From contig CM060064.1 of assembly GCA_030533445.1 (NCBI GenBank), positions 26,953,126 to 27,017,125 of the forward strand: a stretch of 64,000 nt of DNA. The letters run 5' to 3'. This document shows positions 38,497 to 50,816 of the stretch, piece after piece. How positions within the stretch are numbered: position 1 is the stretch's first letter; each line of letters opens with the position of its first letter. The stretch comes from Cyprinodon diabolis (Eukaryota; Chordata; Actinopteri; Cyprinodontiformes; Cyprinodontidae). Under the pieces are notes generated by a model, which did no database searches, was not told the origin of the DNA, and worked only from the letters and a program-made list of their open reading frames with translations. Both the position numbers and the translations under genes were made by a program.

Positions 38497-41400
38497 CTCT
38501 GACCCTGCAGAAATATCCTGAAGAAGTATTCGTGCTCCGTTACTACAAATGGACAACAGAAAAAAATAAAACTAATTAAGTTGCACCACGGCTCCTAAAG
38601 AGAGAGAAAGTGAGACCCCTGAATAGAAAGGAAGTAGAAGGAAACCCGTTTGAGTTATGGTGTACAGATATATCTGAGGCGGCCTCTGTAAGAAGATGCA
38701 GAGAAACGAGCCTCCAGGAGCTCGGCCCGAGCTGTTCGTTTTTACTCAAGCATCATAAATGGAACCAGACCCCACTCTCCATACCATTTTCCCAGCTTTT
38801 CTCTCATCACAGTCTCTGCAGACACACACCCCACCCTGCCTAAGCCTTTGGAGCTCCTATTAGAAGAATGCAGAGGAGGCAAGAAGGAGCCACGGCATCA
38901 CTCCAAGTCTGCACTCTGATTTTTGCAGGATGTGTTTATATAGAAAGTGCAGCATTGTGTGCATGAGAGAAGTACTGATTATCAGCTACATCTTCTTGGT
39001 GTAAACAAGACAAGAACAGCAGCTTGATCTGAAGGGAAAGCATGCATCTGCATTATCAATAACCCAAGAGTCACACTTTATATTTCACATTTTGATTCAG
39101 TCCTGCCCTCCTTTTATTCTTCTCCCCCCAAAAATTTGCTAATGTGTGTGTAAATATGTACAGTGAAATACACAAAGAGTATGTCTGTGCTTTTATTTTG
39201 AAAGACAAAAGCATAGAGAATACTTGGCTCTCGTTTTTTTTTTTTTTTTTTTCTGTAGACAGAGGCTGATGTCTGTAGATAAATATAAAGCAATGCAATG
39301 TTCTGTGGGGGTTTCTTTTGTTCCCAGGAGTTCGTCCTCACTTTATCCATCAGCAACAGAATGTGTCTTTTTATGTCATCTTTGCATTATTTTCTATTAA
39401 TCTCTGTGATAAACTTGCAGATGATTGTGACACATTGAGACTATAGCTCAGATGTTTCTGGACAAGTGTTATTTTAGCATAATTAAGATTTGAGGGTTTT
39501 TTTCGTGTCTTTTCTCATTCAGGTAAATGGATTCAGATGTGTTTGCTGTAGTTTGTAGATGTACCACTTATCACTCATGTAGTATTTTGGAAATGTGCCC
39601 CTTGATTTTGTACGTAGGAATGTTTGGGAAAAAATCTGCTGCCCTTTTTTTCACAGGGAATCCCTCCCTTCACTTCTTTTGAATGTGAGATGGTCGGTTC
39701 AACTGGGCCAGGATCTGGATATTTTTAAATGTGCATTTTTGGATTCAGCTGTGAGGGTTAGAGATGTTTAGGCCTTTGTAAATGATTAATTATGCTGTAC
39801 AGTGCTTGCTGTTTGAGCTTGTGAAGACCAATGGCATGGCAGTTCTATAACGAACCTTCGGTTATATCTCTGGTTGGCTAATTGTGAGATCATTACAGGG
39901 GGAAAAAAGAGCATGCCACTCAAGGTCTTTAACCCTGCTCCCTTCGTCGTAAGGTTTCTGTCCCACTGCCGCTCAGCTGTGGGACTTCACAAAGTAAAGT
40001 AGTGTTTCTGTGGCACCTATTTAAGGTGGGCGTCTTGGTGCCTGCTTCCCAACAGCAAGTCCAATGTGCGGTTAAGGCCCATTGCTTTGCCCTGTGTGGA
40101 AGCTGTCTTCTTAAAGCCCTGAGTTTGCCATTTTATTAGTGTTTCTGTTCCGCTTTTACATTTGTAAGCCAAATAGGCATTAGATCTGCATAGGTGAACC
40201 CATCTTCACAATACTGAACTGACACCGCTTCATACATCCTGTTTTTCAATGTCTTTTTGTATGTTTTTTGTTTGTTTTTTTTGTTAGCATTACAGGGTTC
40301 CTACAGATTATTTTAAAATCCCAGAATCTTTCAGAATCAAATTGACTCAGCAGTTTAAAACCTACTTTGGACATTCAAGATCAAAATATTGACATAAGGC
40401 GCTGTAAAAAAAAAAAAAAAGAAAAAAAAAATTATGGACTTCCATTACATATTTCTTCTGTTTTGGCATTTCTATTGAGATCGTCATGCATTTTCCATAA
40501 TTACTGAAGGATATTCAGATTAAATAAACAAATAAATAAAAAGTAGTTTTAAATTACTATGATTGTCAATAAAAAAGTGGTTCTACCTGAAAAAGTAATA
40601 ACCCCTAAATCTAATAAATGGGGCTCTACCATTGGTAACAACTGGAGTGGGATAATTTCACATAGGGCCAGGTTTGTTTTGTTTTCTTCGACAAATAAAA
40701 TAACCTTTTTGTTCCACACATAAAGCCAGATTGTTTAAGAACCACAAGTCTACTTTAAAATCCTCAATGTTGAGCTCTAGATAAATGTTATCTGTGGCTT
40801 TACAGTCATTCAGACTAGAACCACAAATAAACTAGATGAAACCGTAGGTTGTGATTATTACAAATCTAGAATTAAACTAAAACAAAGCAAAAAGTAAACA
40901 TGCATATTCATCTTTGATCATAAAAAAAATTATAATAGCTGGAAACGCAAATGTTTTAATACAGTTTTAATTTCTTTTACTGACCCACACAAGGAAACAA
41001 ATTCCTGTTACAAACTTTTACAAACTTCACAGACCATGTAGGAACCCTGACATTATGTACAAAGAATATACAACTGTTTATGAAGTGGTTTGTTGCGCTC
41101 CTTTTTCCTGAGGCAAGCCTCCTCTTTAGAGTTGCTGAGTAACGTTTTAACACAATAACACTGTGTTGGATGAAAACATTTGTTGTGGCGTCCTGGACTT
41201 TGCACTGCACAGCCCTGGGAGCACAGTCTGTGAGGGGCCGGACCATGCAGGCTGCAGGGAGGGTCTCCTTCCCACCTGTCTGTGGATTCAGCCTGCACAG
41301 ACAGCTGGACTGACCAATCCAAACAGGACACAGTGTCAAACCCTCCAGATGAGCTGTGGACTCCCTCTCTGGCCAGAAGCTTTGAATGTATTTGTGTACT

Positions 41401-41590
41401 CGAGCAGACAAAGTACTTCGTTGTGCTCCTGTCTGGCCAGACCCGTCTGCCCTCAACTCCAGGAACACTGCAGTTCTTTTTTTATTATTATTTTTACCTG
41501 TGTGCTGTACAGACTATTGATGCAAAAATCAGACCACTTATTTTTTTCTCTTTATTGTTAAGTATTGTAATATATTTAATACAAAATAAA
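38497..41590 (+). other. adam22: probable adam22 3' UTR
   Basis: There is no coding sequence after the TAA at 38494-38496. Candidate AATAAA signals are at 38565-38570 (very short UTR) and 41585-41590 (about 3.1 kb UTR). Which is used cannot be told from sequence. Long UTRs are usual for neuronal genes, and the distal site would overlap the gtpbp10 3' end. Confidence 0.4.
41551..41556 (-). other. candidate gtpbp10 poly(A) signal
   Basis: AATAAA on the minus strand, about 310 bp beyond the gtpbp10 stop codon at 41864-41866. Confidence 0.45.
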
Positions 41591-41863
41591 ACTTTCATTC
41601 AAACACAAGTTTGTTAAGTTGGGATCAATCAAACATGACTAATCCTCAATCCGTCATACACTTAGTATCAAAGCAGCTTTAAAGTTTACACATTAATATT
41701 ATGATCTTAATGTTTGTGAATCTTTAGATGAAGTAGAAAAGATGTAATTGTATGTATATTGCATCGCTTTGCAGCAGAAAGAAGAAACAGGCCCGCATTC
41801 CGGACATGTAGGCAATATTCCCTCCATTGAAGCTGTTGCTGGACGGTTTGCTCCAGACATCTC

Positions 41864-44800
41864 TCACTGCGTCCTGCCGACTCCCTTTAAAAGAGGGAGA
41901 TTTTTGTCCACGTTTCTCACAAACGCTTCCTCGTATTGGTGCCTTAATGCTTCCAGCTTCTCCTGATGCCCGGCGCTGGTTTCCCTGGTGGCACACTCAT
42001 CCAGCGAGAGTCGGATGCAGCTCTTCAGATGGTCGACGCCTAACCCGGTGAGGGCAGAAACGGGGATCACGTGTCTGAATGTTATGAAGTGATTGGGGAT
42101 CATGTCATCTGGGAGCAAATTAGTGAACTCTGGATGGTAGAAAATAAGAACACAGGCTAGGTTTGATAAACATTTTTTTTCAAACATGATTTTTGATGTG
42201 AGCTATTTCATATGCAGGCAAAATTACACAAACCTAAACTTTTTTTAAATTAACTTTTATCCAGATTTTTTAACAACAACAATAAATAAGGCATCTTTTC
42301 CATTTCTTCGATGTGTTTTTCTCCTCTTCTGAACAGTTTAACATAAAGGTATAGTGGAGGATGTTCTTTTCTGGGTGGATCATCAAAATAAGTGGTCCTC
42401 CTAATTGTCAATCATACTGATGAGATATTTAAGTGAGGCCGTCCTAAGTGCTGGTCACCATTTTCATTTACCGGTGGTGAGTCTGACAAAGTGGAAAAAT
42501 TGCAATTCTTCTTTTAGAAAGTAAGCTTGTATGAGAGATGCAAACAGCTTTTTTATACAGAGCGTGCACGAGGAGAAATGGGCTTGTGAACACTCTTGCA
42601 CACGTTTAATAGGCAGGTACAGGGTTGTGCATGTGCATTTCTTTTTGGAAGTGGAGAGGGCAGTTCTTTTCAAATATTCGTGAAAATCCTCCACAATACC
42701 TTTAAAATTTTGTTTTTTTTATGTCACTTAGTCTTATTTGTTCCTGTAAGCTTTCTTTTGTTTTTTCCTCGTCACACCTGAATTTCCTCACTGTGAGACA
42801 ATAAAGGCATATCATTTCAACTCTACTCAAGCAAATCCATAAATATATTCTAATCAAACTGATTCATAAATACTGGGTATAAAAAATACTGTATTTATGC
42901 TGCCATAATCACAAAACTGAGATGTTTTGTACACTCTGTACACTCTCAATAATTCACTATCTGTACCTGCCACCAGATGTCACTACACACTAACATCGGC
43001 TAAATCAAATACATTCAGTCAAATTAGTTAAAAATCCAGAGACTTAAAGATAACACTTTTGAACTATTTAGATTAACATCCAAAGTAAATATCTTGCAAA
43101 CAGAGGTCACTGTTGAACTTACCCTCTGGGTTTTGCAGCTGCTCTTTCAGTTCTTCTAGTTTGTCCTCAGCATCAGGCAGGTCCATCTTATTAACTGCTA
43201 ATAATGCAGGCTTTGACACAAGCTCTTCCTTGTACAACTCCAGCTCCTTCAATGAGAATTGATAAGATAAAAAGAAATTACGTCAGATATATATTTTCCA
43301 GTTTTCATTATCTTTTTAAAAGCCTTTGTGAAACTATAAATACGAATTTAACAGTAAATTTATGGCAGATATTTTTATAAAGGTCAGAGTTTCGGAACCT
43401 GCAGGATGGAAGGATTTACAACATTTACATAATAAGAATAACGTGAGCAAACATTTATTTTATATATATTTTGTATATTAGGAAAAACTTGATTTTCTAT
43501 TAAGTGATATAAGAGATCATATTTAACCTGATACCAGGTGAGATTTGGAGAAAAAAAAAACAAAAACAATGCAAACATTTTGCAGCATTAGACTCACCTT
43601 AGTAAGGAGCTGCACAGCTTCGAAAGCAGATCTGAACGGTGTTTTACTAGCCAGCTGGAAACCACTAACATCCACCTGCAAGAAAAGTAAGCAACCTAAA
43701 CCCAAGCTGTCTTTCGCTAGTTAAACCAGGAACACTGACACATCAGCCTTGAAAGTTATTTTGGTTTCTACAAACCACAAACAGCAGCTGTTTGGTCCGT
43801 TCTACGTGCTTCAGAAACTTGTGGCCCATGCCTCTGTTCATGTGAGCCCCTTCGATCAGTCCCGGCAGATCTGCAAGTGAGATCTGCCAAAATAAAAGCA
43901 ACAGAGAAGGAAACAAAAGAAAAAAATTATGTATGCTGTGAAGATTCTCAGTCATCCAGGTCTTAGTCATTCCAAAAAAATTAAAATATTAAAAACAAAG
44001 CCTTGTTTTCTAAGCCAAAACTTAGCTTTGTTGGGCTACTCTAAGCCTGGATCTAAACGCTAATTCTGACATTTTTACTTGAAAAAGCTTCCTGGATGGG
44101 AAGCGAAACATCTTATAACTTGGGAAAAAAAGTCCAGTAGATTGTTTATTGACTTTTTTGGAAGGAAAAAATAACATAATCTAGGCACTAGTAAGAATTC
44201 ACATACTTGCTTGTAATCTTGGTACATCAGCTTGCCTATCTCAGGCCGTAAAGTTGTGACTGAAAGATAAGCACAAAAGACTTTAGAAACAAAAAGAATG
44301 ACGGATTTGCTGAGCTTTGAAATGTATGTTCTTACAAGCATAGCTGGCAATCTCAGGTGAGGCGTTGGATAAGGCTGTGAGGAGGGATGACTTTCCTGCA
44401 TTTGGAAACCTGAAGCCAATTTTAAGATAATCAGGACCTATGCAGCATCAACATTTCAGCAAAGACACGGTAAATTGTGAATCAAGACTTTTTCTCCTTT
44501 TTATCATGCTATGACTGCAAATTTTAAAAAGGATTTTGTGTGATAGACCAAACAAAAATATAAATGTAACTTTAAAGGGAACGCTTTCCTGGTTAAAGCT
44601 AAGCCCTTTTTGCAACATTAAGGTTTTTAGCAATGGATAACTAAAGCATTGCCCTTTATATAGCTCAGTATTTCTTCAACATACAGCATTGTCCTAAGTC
44701 TTAATAACACCATCACACAATTTAAATGTGTTTAAATTTGTCCTTATAAATCAAAACATTCAAAACTTGCTAATGTGAGATCTGCTCTCACCCTACAAGG

Positions 44801-47800
44801 CCCAGATCAGCAATGAGTTGGAGGTCCAGCCTAATGTGTTTGGCCTGGCCTTTCTTGGGCTCAAAGCCAGTGTAAGGAGTTCCTCCAGATCCTCCTTTCG
44901 CCACCAGCACCCGGTCCCCCTCAGCATTCAGTTCCCCTTGTGGAAAAATTTATGAGAAAAATATGGTTTTGCCAAAGAAACACAAATATTTAAATTAAAA
45001 CTAAATTTCTGACATATGATAGATTTCTCCCATACCAATAGCTCTGCCATTATCAGTGGTGACGGTGATACCAACAGGTGCCAGGATTTCCTCGTCCTTC
45101 CCTCTCTCTCCCTTTAGCGCACGGACACTGGTGTAAAAATGAAATAACACTGCTGACCAGCAAACTCATTAAGCGATGATTGATAAGTGGTATGATTATA
45201 TTTCTGTGAGCAGTAAGAATAAAGATTTTGATTTTGGTTGCAGAAACAGACCTGCTGTTGCCTCCTGGTCCGCCTAGGAAGCGTTTGAGCGGGTATTTAT
45301 CCTTGATCTTCTTTAAAGTCATGTTTTTGGTTGCCACCACCCAAACGTCTCCCCCGTTTCCTCCATGTCCTCCCAGACGGGGCAGAGCCATCCCGCCGGT
45401 GCCTCCGCGTACATACAAACGGAGGTTGTCCATGAAGTTTCCATACTGTATGGAATCATTAAAACAGGAGAATTTTCATTATAAGTGCTTTTTGTGTAGG
45501 AAACCTATTATCATGCATGGGAGGGGAAAGGGTCCCTCCAACTATAAACTTATGGCGCAAAACTTTTTTTTTTATACAAAACAAATGCTTTTAGAGAAAA
45601 AAACAAGTCTGATATTTAAGTTGCTAAAATATTCCCTCCATGTCAGTGACCATACTCATATATTCCAGGACAGCCCAAAACTACAAACATTTTTGGAAAA
45701 GTGTCAAAAAAGAAGTGGAAAAATTCTTGGCAGTGGACCTTCCTCTGGACCCGTTATTTCTATTGGATGTGTTCCCTGACCATCTGCTTCCCACAGAACA
45801 ATGTTATATATGACTTATTCTGTTGAAGAAAAAATATTACTATTAATTGGATGAAAACTGAAAGTCCTATGAGCTCTCAGTGGATACAGAAAGTAAAAAA
45901 TATTTACATGATGGAATACCAGTATATAACTGCCCAATTACACCTAAAAGTATCTGTAGTTATGAGAATATGGACCCAAGTTATTGAGTATATTGCTTAG
46001 GACTCTTAAACACACACTATAGTCAAGTATAATTAATATTATTACTACTATTATCATTATTTTGACTTTTTCTGAACCTAAAATATACTTCGATGGAGTA
46101 CAGACCTGTTTTTTCATGTTCCTCTTTGTTATACTAATTGCCTGTTATTCTGTATTTAAGGCAATAAAGTAAAAAAAAAAAAAAAATCCCTCCCTATTTT
46201 CCTAAAATATGCCTTCTGCCCTACAGGTAAATAAACGGTATCCCGACTGTCACATGATAAACACACCTCAAGCAGCAGGTTCAGCCTAACTTTGTATCCC
46301 TTTCACCTAGAGACAGTTTGCTTTCTGTCTCTCAACTGTGTTGTGCTTACTAACAAAGAAGTTCTGCCAGAGGTTGTGCATCTTTCCTAGATTTAAGCAG
46401 AATTATTACTTGTTCAATTGGCATCATTAAGAGGCTGATTCTAATTGGCAGTATCCTGAGGTGACCACCCGGCACGTCAATCACTGCACCAGCAGGATTG
46501 GGCTAGAGGTTAGCAGCCCTGAATAAAAAGAAGACCATACTGTTGAACCGCTTCAGAAAGGTTTTGACCATAACATTTTAAGTTAAATAATATCTTCTAT
46601 CTAAATAATTAATAATTTAAGTGGGTTGGTAGCAGAGTGCTTTCAAGCCCAACTTCCACAGACTGCCACTCTGGGTCCCTGAGGTCCCTTAACCGCACCC
46701 GGCCCGCACAATGGCAGCCCGCTGCTCCCCAAAGGGATGGGTTAAATGCAGAGGGTTAATTTCATTGCTCTGTACTTGTGACAGTGTAATGACAATAGAG
46801 GGGAAAGGTTTTTTATTAAATACATATTTATACTTCGTGGTGACGTGCTAAAAATATAAATCTATTTTATGTGTCTGAATTACAAATCGAAATCCTTCTT
46901 GCTACAGAAGAGTCAGTCATAGTGATTTGGATATGTAAGGTTTTCTGCAGCTGACTTTTATTATTTACTTTTGTTCCTCAGTAAAGGAAGCCTAAAATAA
47001 ATGTATTTGAATAAAAACGTAAGTTTATAAGCATAATGTTGACGCATTTAACTAAAGTTTTTATCAGTCGCCCCCCATGCACTGATTGATCTAAAGATTT
47101 AAGGTTCATACCACAGATCGAACAATTCGTTCCCCAATGTCATTTGAAGACAACTTATAAACATAGTTTAGTAAACACATGGATTGCTTTTAATCTTTGT
47201 TATGTATATATTTAGTATGTCCTCGTACAGATAGGTGTGTAACCCCCAGATTCCACATACTCCGTCAGTGCTCCGCTCCGCCCCGCTGACGTACGTCGTG
47301 CGGAGCGCTCGTCTTTCATGTAAATCATTGAGAGCTGTTCCACATCCACCGCTACTCCTCCGCACGTCTCCGTCCACGTACGTCTTCTCCGTCCGTCACC
47401 GACAAATTACGGAGCCGAGCTATTTTTTGCTCCGCTCCGGTCAGGTCAAGATCCGCAATTGCAATCGCACCAAACAGGAAAAAGAACATCGAGAAATTCC
47501 GGTTCGTCAAATTAAAATATAGCAGCAACAGATCGGTGACTAGAAATTATAGCACAATTCTTATATATAAAAAAAAAAAACTAACACCGTTTATTTAAAT
47601 GATACGATGCAAACTATTGGTTATTCACCAACCAGGAAGCAGATTTCTCATCTTCATCAAAATATTTATTTTATACCAAGGGACTTAAAGTTTAATCAAA
47701 TCCATTCAAAAGAAACCTCTTATTACAGGAATGAAAAGAGATGCTGAGTTTGGGAGTAGAGAACAAGTTCATAAAAAAAAAGCAGTTTTAAATTATCCTT

Positions 47801-49174
47801 ATCCCCGTTACAAAAATCTACAAAAAATATATATTTGGGCAGAAACTGAACATCTGCTGGATGATGGTGGGATTTTTTTAATATGCCATATTAAATTAAG
47901 CGTTCACAGGGTTCATACAGCAATGAATGACTCCAATTTAATGCTATTTTAATGCTATTAGAAATTATTTTAATGCCATCAACAAGTACCATGTACACAA
48001 GTTATTAGTGTCCATGAAATATGAAGGAGCTGTAAGCACAGTTCCATGACTCCTGTATGTATGTAAACACACACACACATATATACGTATATATATATCC
48101 TCTAGCTTTTTCTCCGCCTCGGGCTTCCTTTCCGAACATACGGCTTTATGATCAGTTCCACGCAAATTATTAGCGATATAATATATCTGACGAAATTGTT
48201 TTTATAAGCCTTTTTTATTAAAGAATTATAAATACTTCGATAAACATATTTAAATAATTTTAGTGCCAATTAAGACCATTATTTAAAAAAAATATGAATG
48301 AATTGTAATTATTTTTAATGATCCGCGGAAACCCTGGTTCATCTCGCGCATGCTCTCTATGATCTCCAAGAAACTCAGAGCGGAGCGGTCTGGAGCCACA
48401 GAGGAGGATGTATGCTTTGCTTTGTGCAGGCGGTCTGGAGCGGAGCGCTGATGGAGTATGTGGGATTTCGGGGTGATATACACACTCCCAAGCACTACCT
48501 AGAGAAGACATAAATACATCAGCAACTGTTTAACTTTCCTTCAAATTCACAATTGATGTGCATAATTAACCACAGTGTTTTTGTTGTCAAGTAATTGTTA
48601 ATATATGAAAAATGTAAATGTTTTGAATATTACACTTGAGATTATTACCACCATCTGTATTAGAGGGAAATAAATGATTGGGTAAGGGTGGCCATGGCCA
48701 CCTCTGGCCCCCCATCTAGCTCCGCGCCTGTTGTTCAGTTCTATGAAACCTTAGAAGTTACAGCCATAAGAAAAATGTGGAACAAGCTCAACAGCTTTGA
48801 CTTCTTTTGCCCTAAAAGAATTGCAAATCGCAATAAATAAGTACTACACAAAAACGTTGGCATGATTTAATTATGGGATACTTGGTAATGTTGAAGGCAT
48901 TATGCAGCCCCGATGGTAGTGAAGAAAGTAAAAATGTGTAACAACACAATAAATTTTCAGGAGAAAAGCATTTCATCTAAGTAAATATCAGTCCCAGAAT
49001 TAATTAGCAAATAAACGTATGACTGTAGGATTTTAATATTGCCATGACATCAAACTGTTAGCTCTGTCTGCTAATGTCATTTAGTTTACAACCGCACCGA
49101 TAAATCATTCAGCATAACACCCGGGACCAAGTGTTTATTACCTTCCGAAAACAACTTCTACTGATGTAGACCAT
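41864..49174 (-). CDS. gtpbp10: GTP-binding protein 10, mitochondrial Obg-type GTPase
   Basis: Ten exons (5' to 3': 49142-49174, 45252-45445, 45036-45127, 44792-44936, 44336-44409, 44207-44259, 43776-43883, 43598-43675, 43123-43246, 41864-42129) total 1167 nt in one frame, 388 residues against 387 in human. It starts [15 protein letters not shown]. The Obg fold is marked by [20 protein letters not shown]. GTPase motifs are G1 GFPNAGKS (155-162), switch FTTLRPE, G3 DLPG (202-205), G4 NKMD (278-281) and G5 SAL (325-327). Family role: a mitochondrial GTPase needed for late large mitoribosomal subunit assembly. The only loose boundary is the donor AG|GTCTGT after exon 2. The first intron (about 3.7 kb) holds an L1-type fragment and a TIR element. 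Confidence 0.95.
45495..46187 (+). mobile_element. 3' end of an L1-type LINE, decayed
   Basis: Fragments in shifting frames read [12 protein letters not shown], then [20 protein letters not shown] and [15 protein letters not shown], as in the C-terminal end of fish L1 ORF2 (…FWDCPKLQTFW…). A 3' segment ends CAATAAAGT followed by about 15 A at 46173-46187. Frameshifts and stops make it dead. It lies in the first gtpbp10 intron, opposite to the gene. Confidence 0.7.
46620..46810 (+). repeat. SINE-like repeat
   Basis: It starts GGTTGGTAGCAGAGTGCTTT (A-box-like) and has GCTGCTCCCCAAAGGGATGG, then GTTAAATGCAGAGGGTTAAT and TTTCATTGCTCTGTACTTGT. It shares the central block with the inverted piece at 32055-32165. 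Confidence 0.6.
47235..48485. mobile_element. 1.25-kb element with long inverted ends, unclassified
   Basis: The left end (GTGTGTAACCCCCAGATTCC, ACATACTCCGTCAGTGCTCC) matches the inverted right end (GTGTGTATATCACCCCGAAA, TCCCACATACTCCATCAGCG) with small gaps over about 45 bp. Both ends are unusually rich in CGGAGCGGAGC-type CpG sequence. No target duplication found, no transposase. Confidence 0.65.
48675..48732. repeat. possible hAT right end
   Basis: TCTGGCCCCCCATCTAGCTC then CGCGCCTG resembles the inverted CAGGSGCGGAGCTAG end of fish hAT elements (compare 167-180). No matching left end found. Confidence 0.35.
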
Positions 49175-49262
49175 TCTCAGATACGTTTAGGCTCGCTTTT
49201 TGTAGTTCATCTCCATCGCTAGCTATTAACAAACATGTGTTTTCAGGTCGTCTGAAAAACAA

Positions 49263-49293
49263 CCGGAAGTGATCAATCCTCTCCGCTGATTGG
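49263..49293 (-). promoter_or_regulatory. gtpbp10: probable gtpbp10 core promoter (ETS and CCAAT motifs)
   Basis: CCGGAAGTG (ETS/GABP-type site) begins at 49263 and an inverted CCAAT (ATTGG on +) lies at 49289-49293, about 90-120 bp upstream of the gtpbp10 ATG. GABP/NRF-2 sites are common in promoters of nuclear genes for mitochondrial proteins. This is inferred from motif and position only. Confidence 0.5.
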
Positions 49294-49574
49294 ATGATGA
49301 CACGAGGAGGCGGAGCTTCATTGATGTCCCGCCTCTATTGTTCCTCTGTTGCATCTGAAAACATGACTGTGTTTTTTAGATTAGGTGTAGAAAGCATTTT
49401 ATCATAAAACATCGGAGACGTACCTTTACCAGCCTTTGTATATTTATGTCTTTTACCTGGATGAAGAAGTAGCGCTGAAAAGGATCATCTTGCTGGAACC
49501 ATATTTATAATAAACATGTAATTAAAACAATTATAGTAGCATAGGAAAAACAAAAAATTAGTCTCAGGTAACTT

Positions 49575-50085
49575 TTTCGTCTTAGTCTAAGATTAAACCA
49601 ATGTATGATAGAAACACATTATTTTCTAACAATTGCTCCAACAGTGGATCTTTTTTCACCAAGCTGCTTGGCAATTTCCCCGTAGCCCTTTCCAGCCTTG
49701 TGGAGGTGTAGAATTTTGTCTCTAGTGTTGATCTTGACCATGTTAGTAAGTGGATTCTTACTGACTGCATGGGGTGGACAGGTGTCCTTATGCAGCTAAC
49801 GACCTCAAACAGGTGCATCTAATTTAGTATAATAAGGTTGACAGGTCTTTGAGGGTAAATGGTTAGAGCTGGTTGATAGGTGTTCAAATACTTATTTTCA
49901 GTTGTATCATACAAATAAATCAATTCTGGATAGTTTTTTTTTTTTTTTTTTTAGATTATGTCTCTAACATGGACTTGTACCTAGGATAACAATTTCTGAC
50001 CAATCCATGATTTATTAGGTAGGATATCTTGCAAAATAGCAGGGTGTTCAAATACTTATTTTCCTATAATAAACTAATGCATATG
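49575..50085 (-). mobile_element. Tc1/mariner remnant
   Basis: On the minus strand a fragment reads [20 protein letters not shown] then VGAIVRK, stop, matching the helix-turn-helix DNA-binding part of Tc1-type transposases. The segment GTGTTCAAATACTTATTTTC occurs twice (about 49880 and 50044), typical of the ends of this group. The catalytic DDE part is gone. Confidence 0.75.
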
Positions 50086-50579
50086 CATCACTTGATGTTT
50101 ATTTCACAGGTTTGTGTTAAAACTTTTAAAAGAAGAAGCAAATTTTTTTAATAATAAAATTCCATAAATCTTAAAATTTGGGTAAACATTTTTATGAGTG
50201 TATGAATGAATTCATGCTCCATAAGATTCCTTTAGCATCTTAAAGTGTTATCTTTAGAAAAAAACAATGAACTACATTTACTATTCCCTGACTGATATAT
50301 TTATGAAATAAACACCTCTGTGAGTGGAATCTGTTTACCAATTACAGAATATCTGACGATAATTGATTGCACTGTATTTTCATAAACCTGGATGAAGAGA
50401 AATGAAAGGCACACTTTTTAGATTTTTATCTGAACTAAAAAAAAATAAATTGATTTCTTTGTATCTCATAATATCACAACGCAATAATGGTTGCAACGTG
50501 ACACAATGTGAAAAAGGTGATGTGTAAAGTGTAACTCAAGTATTTATATATATATTTCAGTACACATTTGAGTGTGTTG

Positions 50580-50816
50580 TTGGTAAAAGCGGCTGCTTGG
50601 TGAGCGGCGCTGTGAAGATGCTGCAATGCTCTGATCTGGTCGCGTGAACGCGCTCACGTCGCGCGCGCTGAGATCGCATGTGGTTGTGGAGAAGCAGACG
50701 CATCACCCGGTTTGTCTCTTTCACACTCCGCTGCTCGAAGATCCAACCCTCAGTTTAAACTTCCAGGCTGATCAGACCTGCGCACTCTGGGTCTGGTCGG
50801 ATTTGACCGTGCAGAG
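50580..50816 (+). promoter_or_regulatory. osgin2: CpG-rich promoter and probable osgin2 leader exon
   Basis: A locally GC- and CpG-rich block in AT-rich surroundings (GCGTGAACGCGCTCACGTCGCGCGCG). It ends at GCAGAG|GTGAGAG, a strong donor at 50816/50817. It is the best candidate for the non-coding first exon that splices to the acceptor at 54245/54246. Frame check: reading back from the coding exon meets a stop (TGA) just before this donor, so it does not extend the protein. Confidence 0.5.

Noticed and set aside
41163..41617. Overlapping ORFs of 111-163 residues on both strands beyond adam22
   Set aside because: They lie in the probable adam22 3' UTR, with no conserved motif, no family match and no splice context.
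50641..50816. Extra N-terminal coding sequence for osgin2 in the CpG-rich exon
   Set aside because: The frame that would join the coding exon has a TGA a few bases before the donor.
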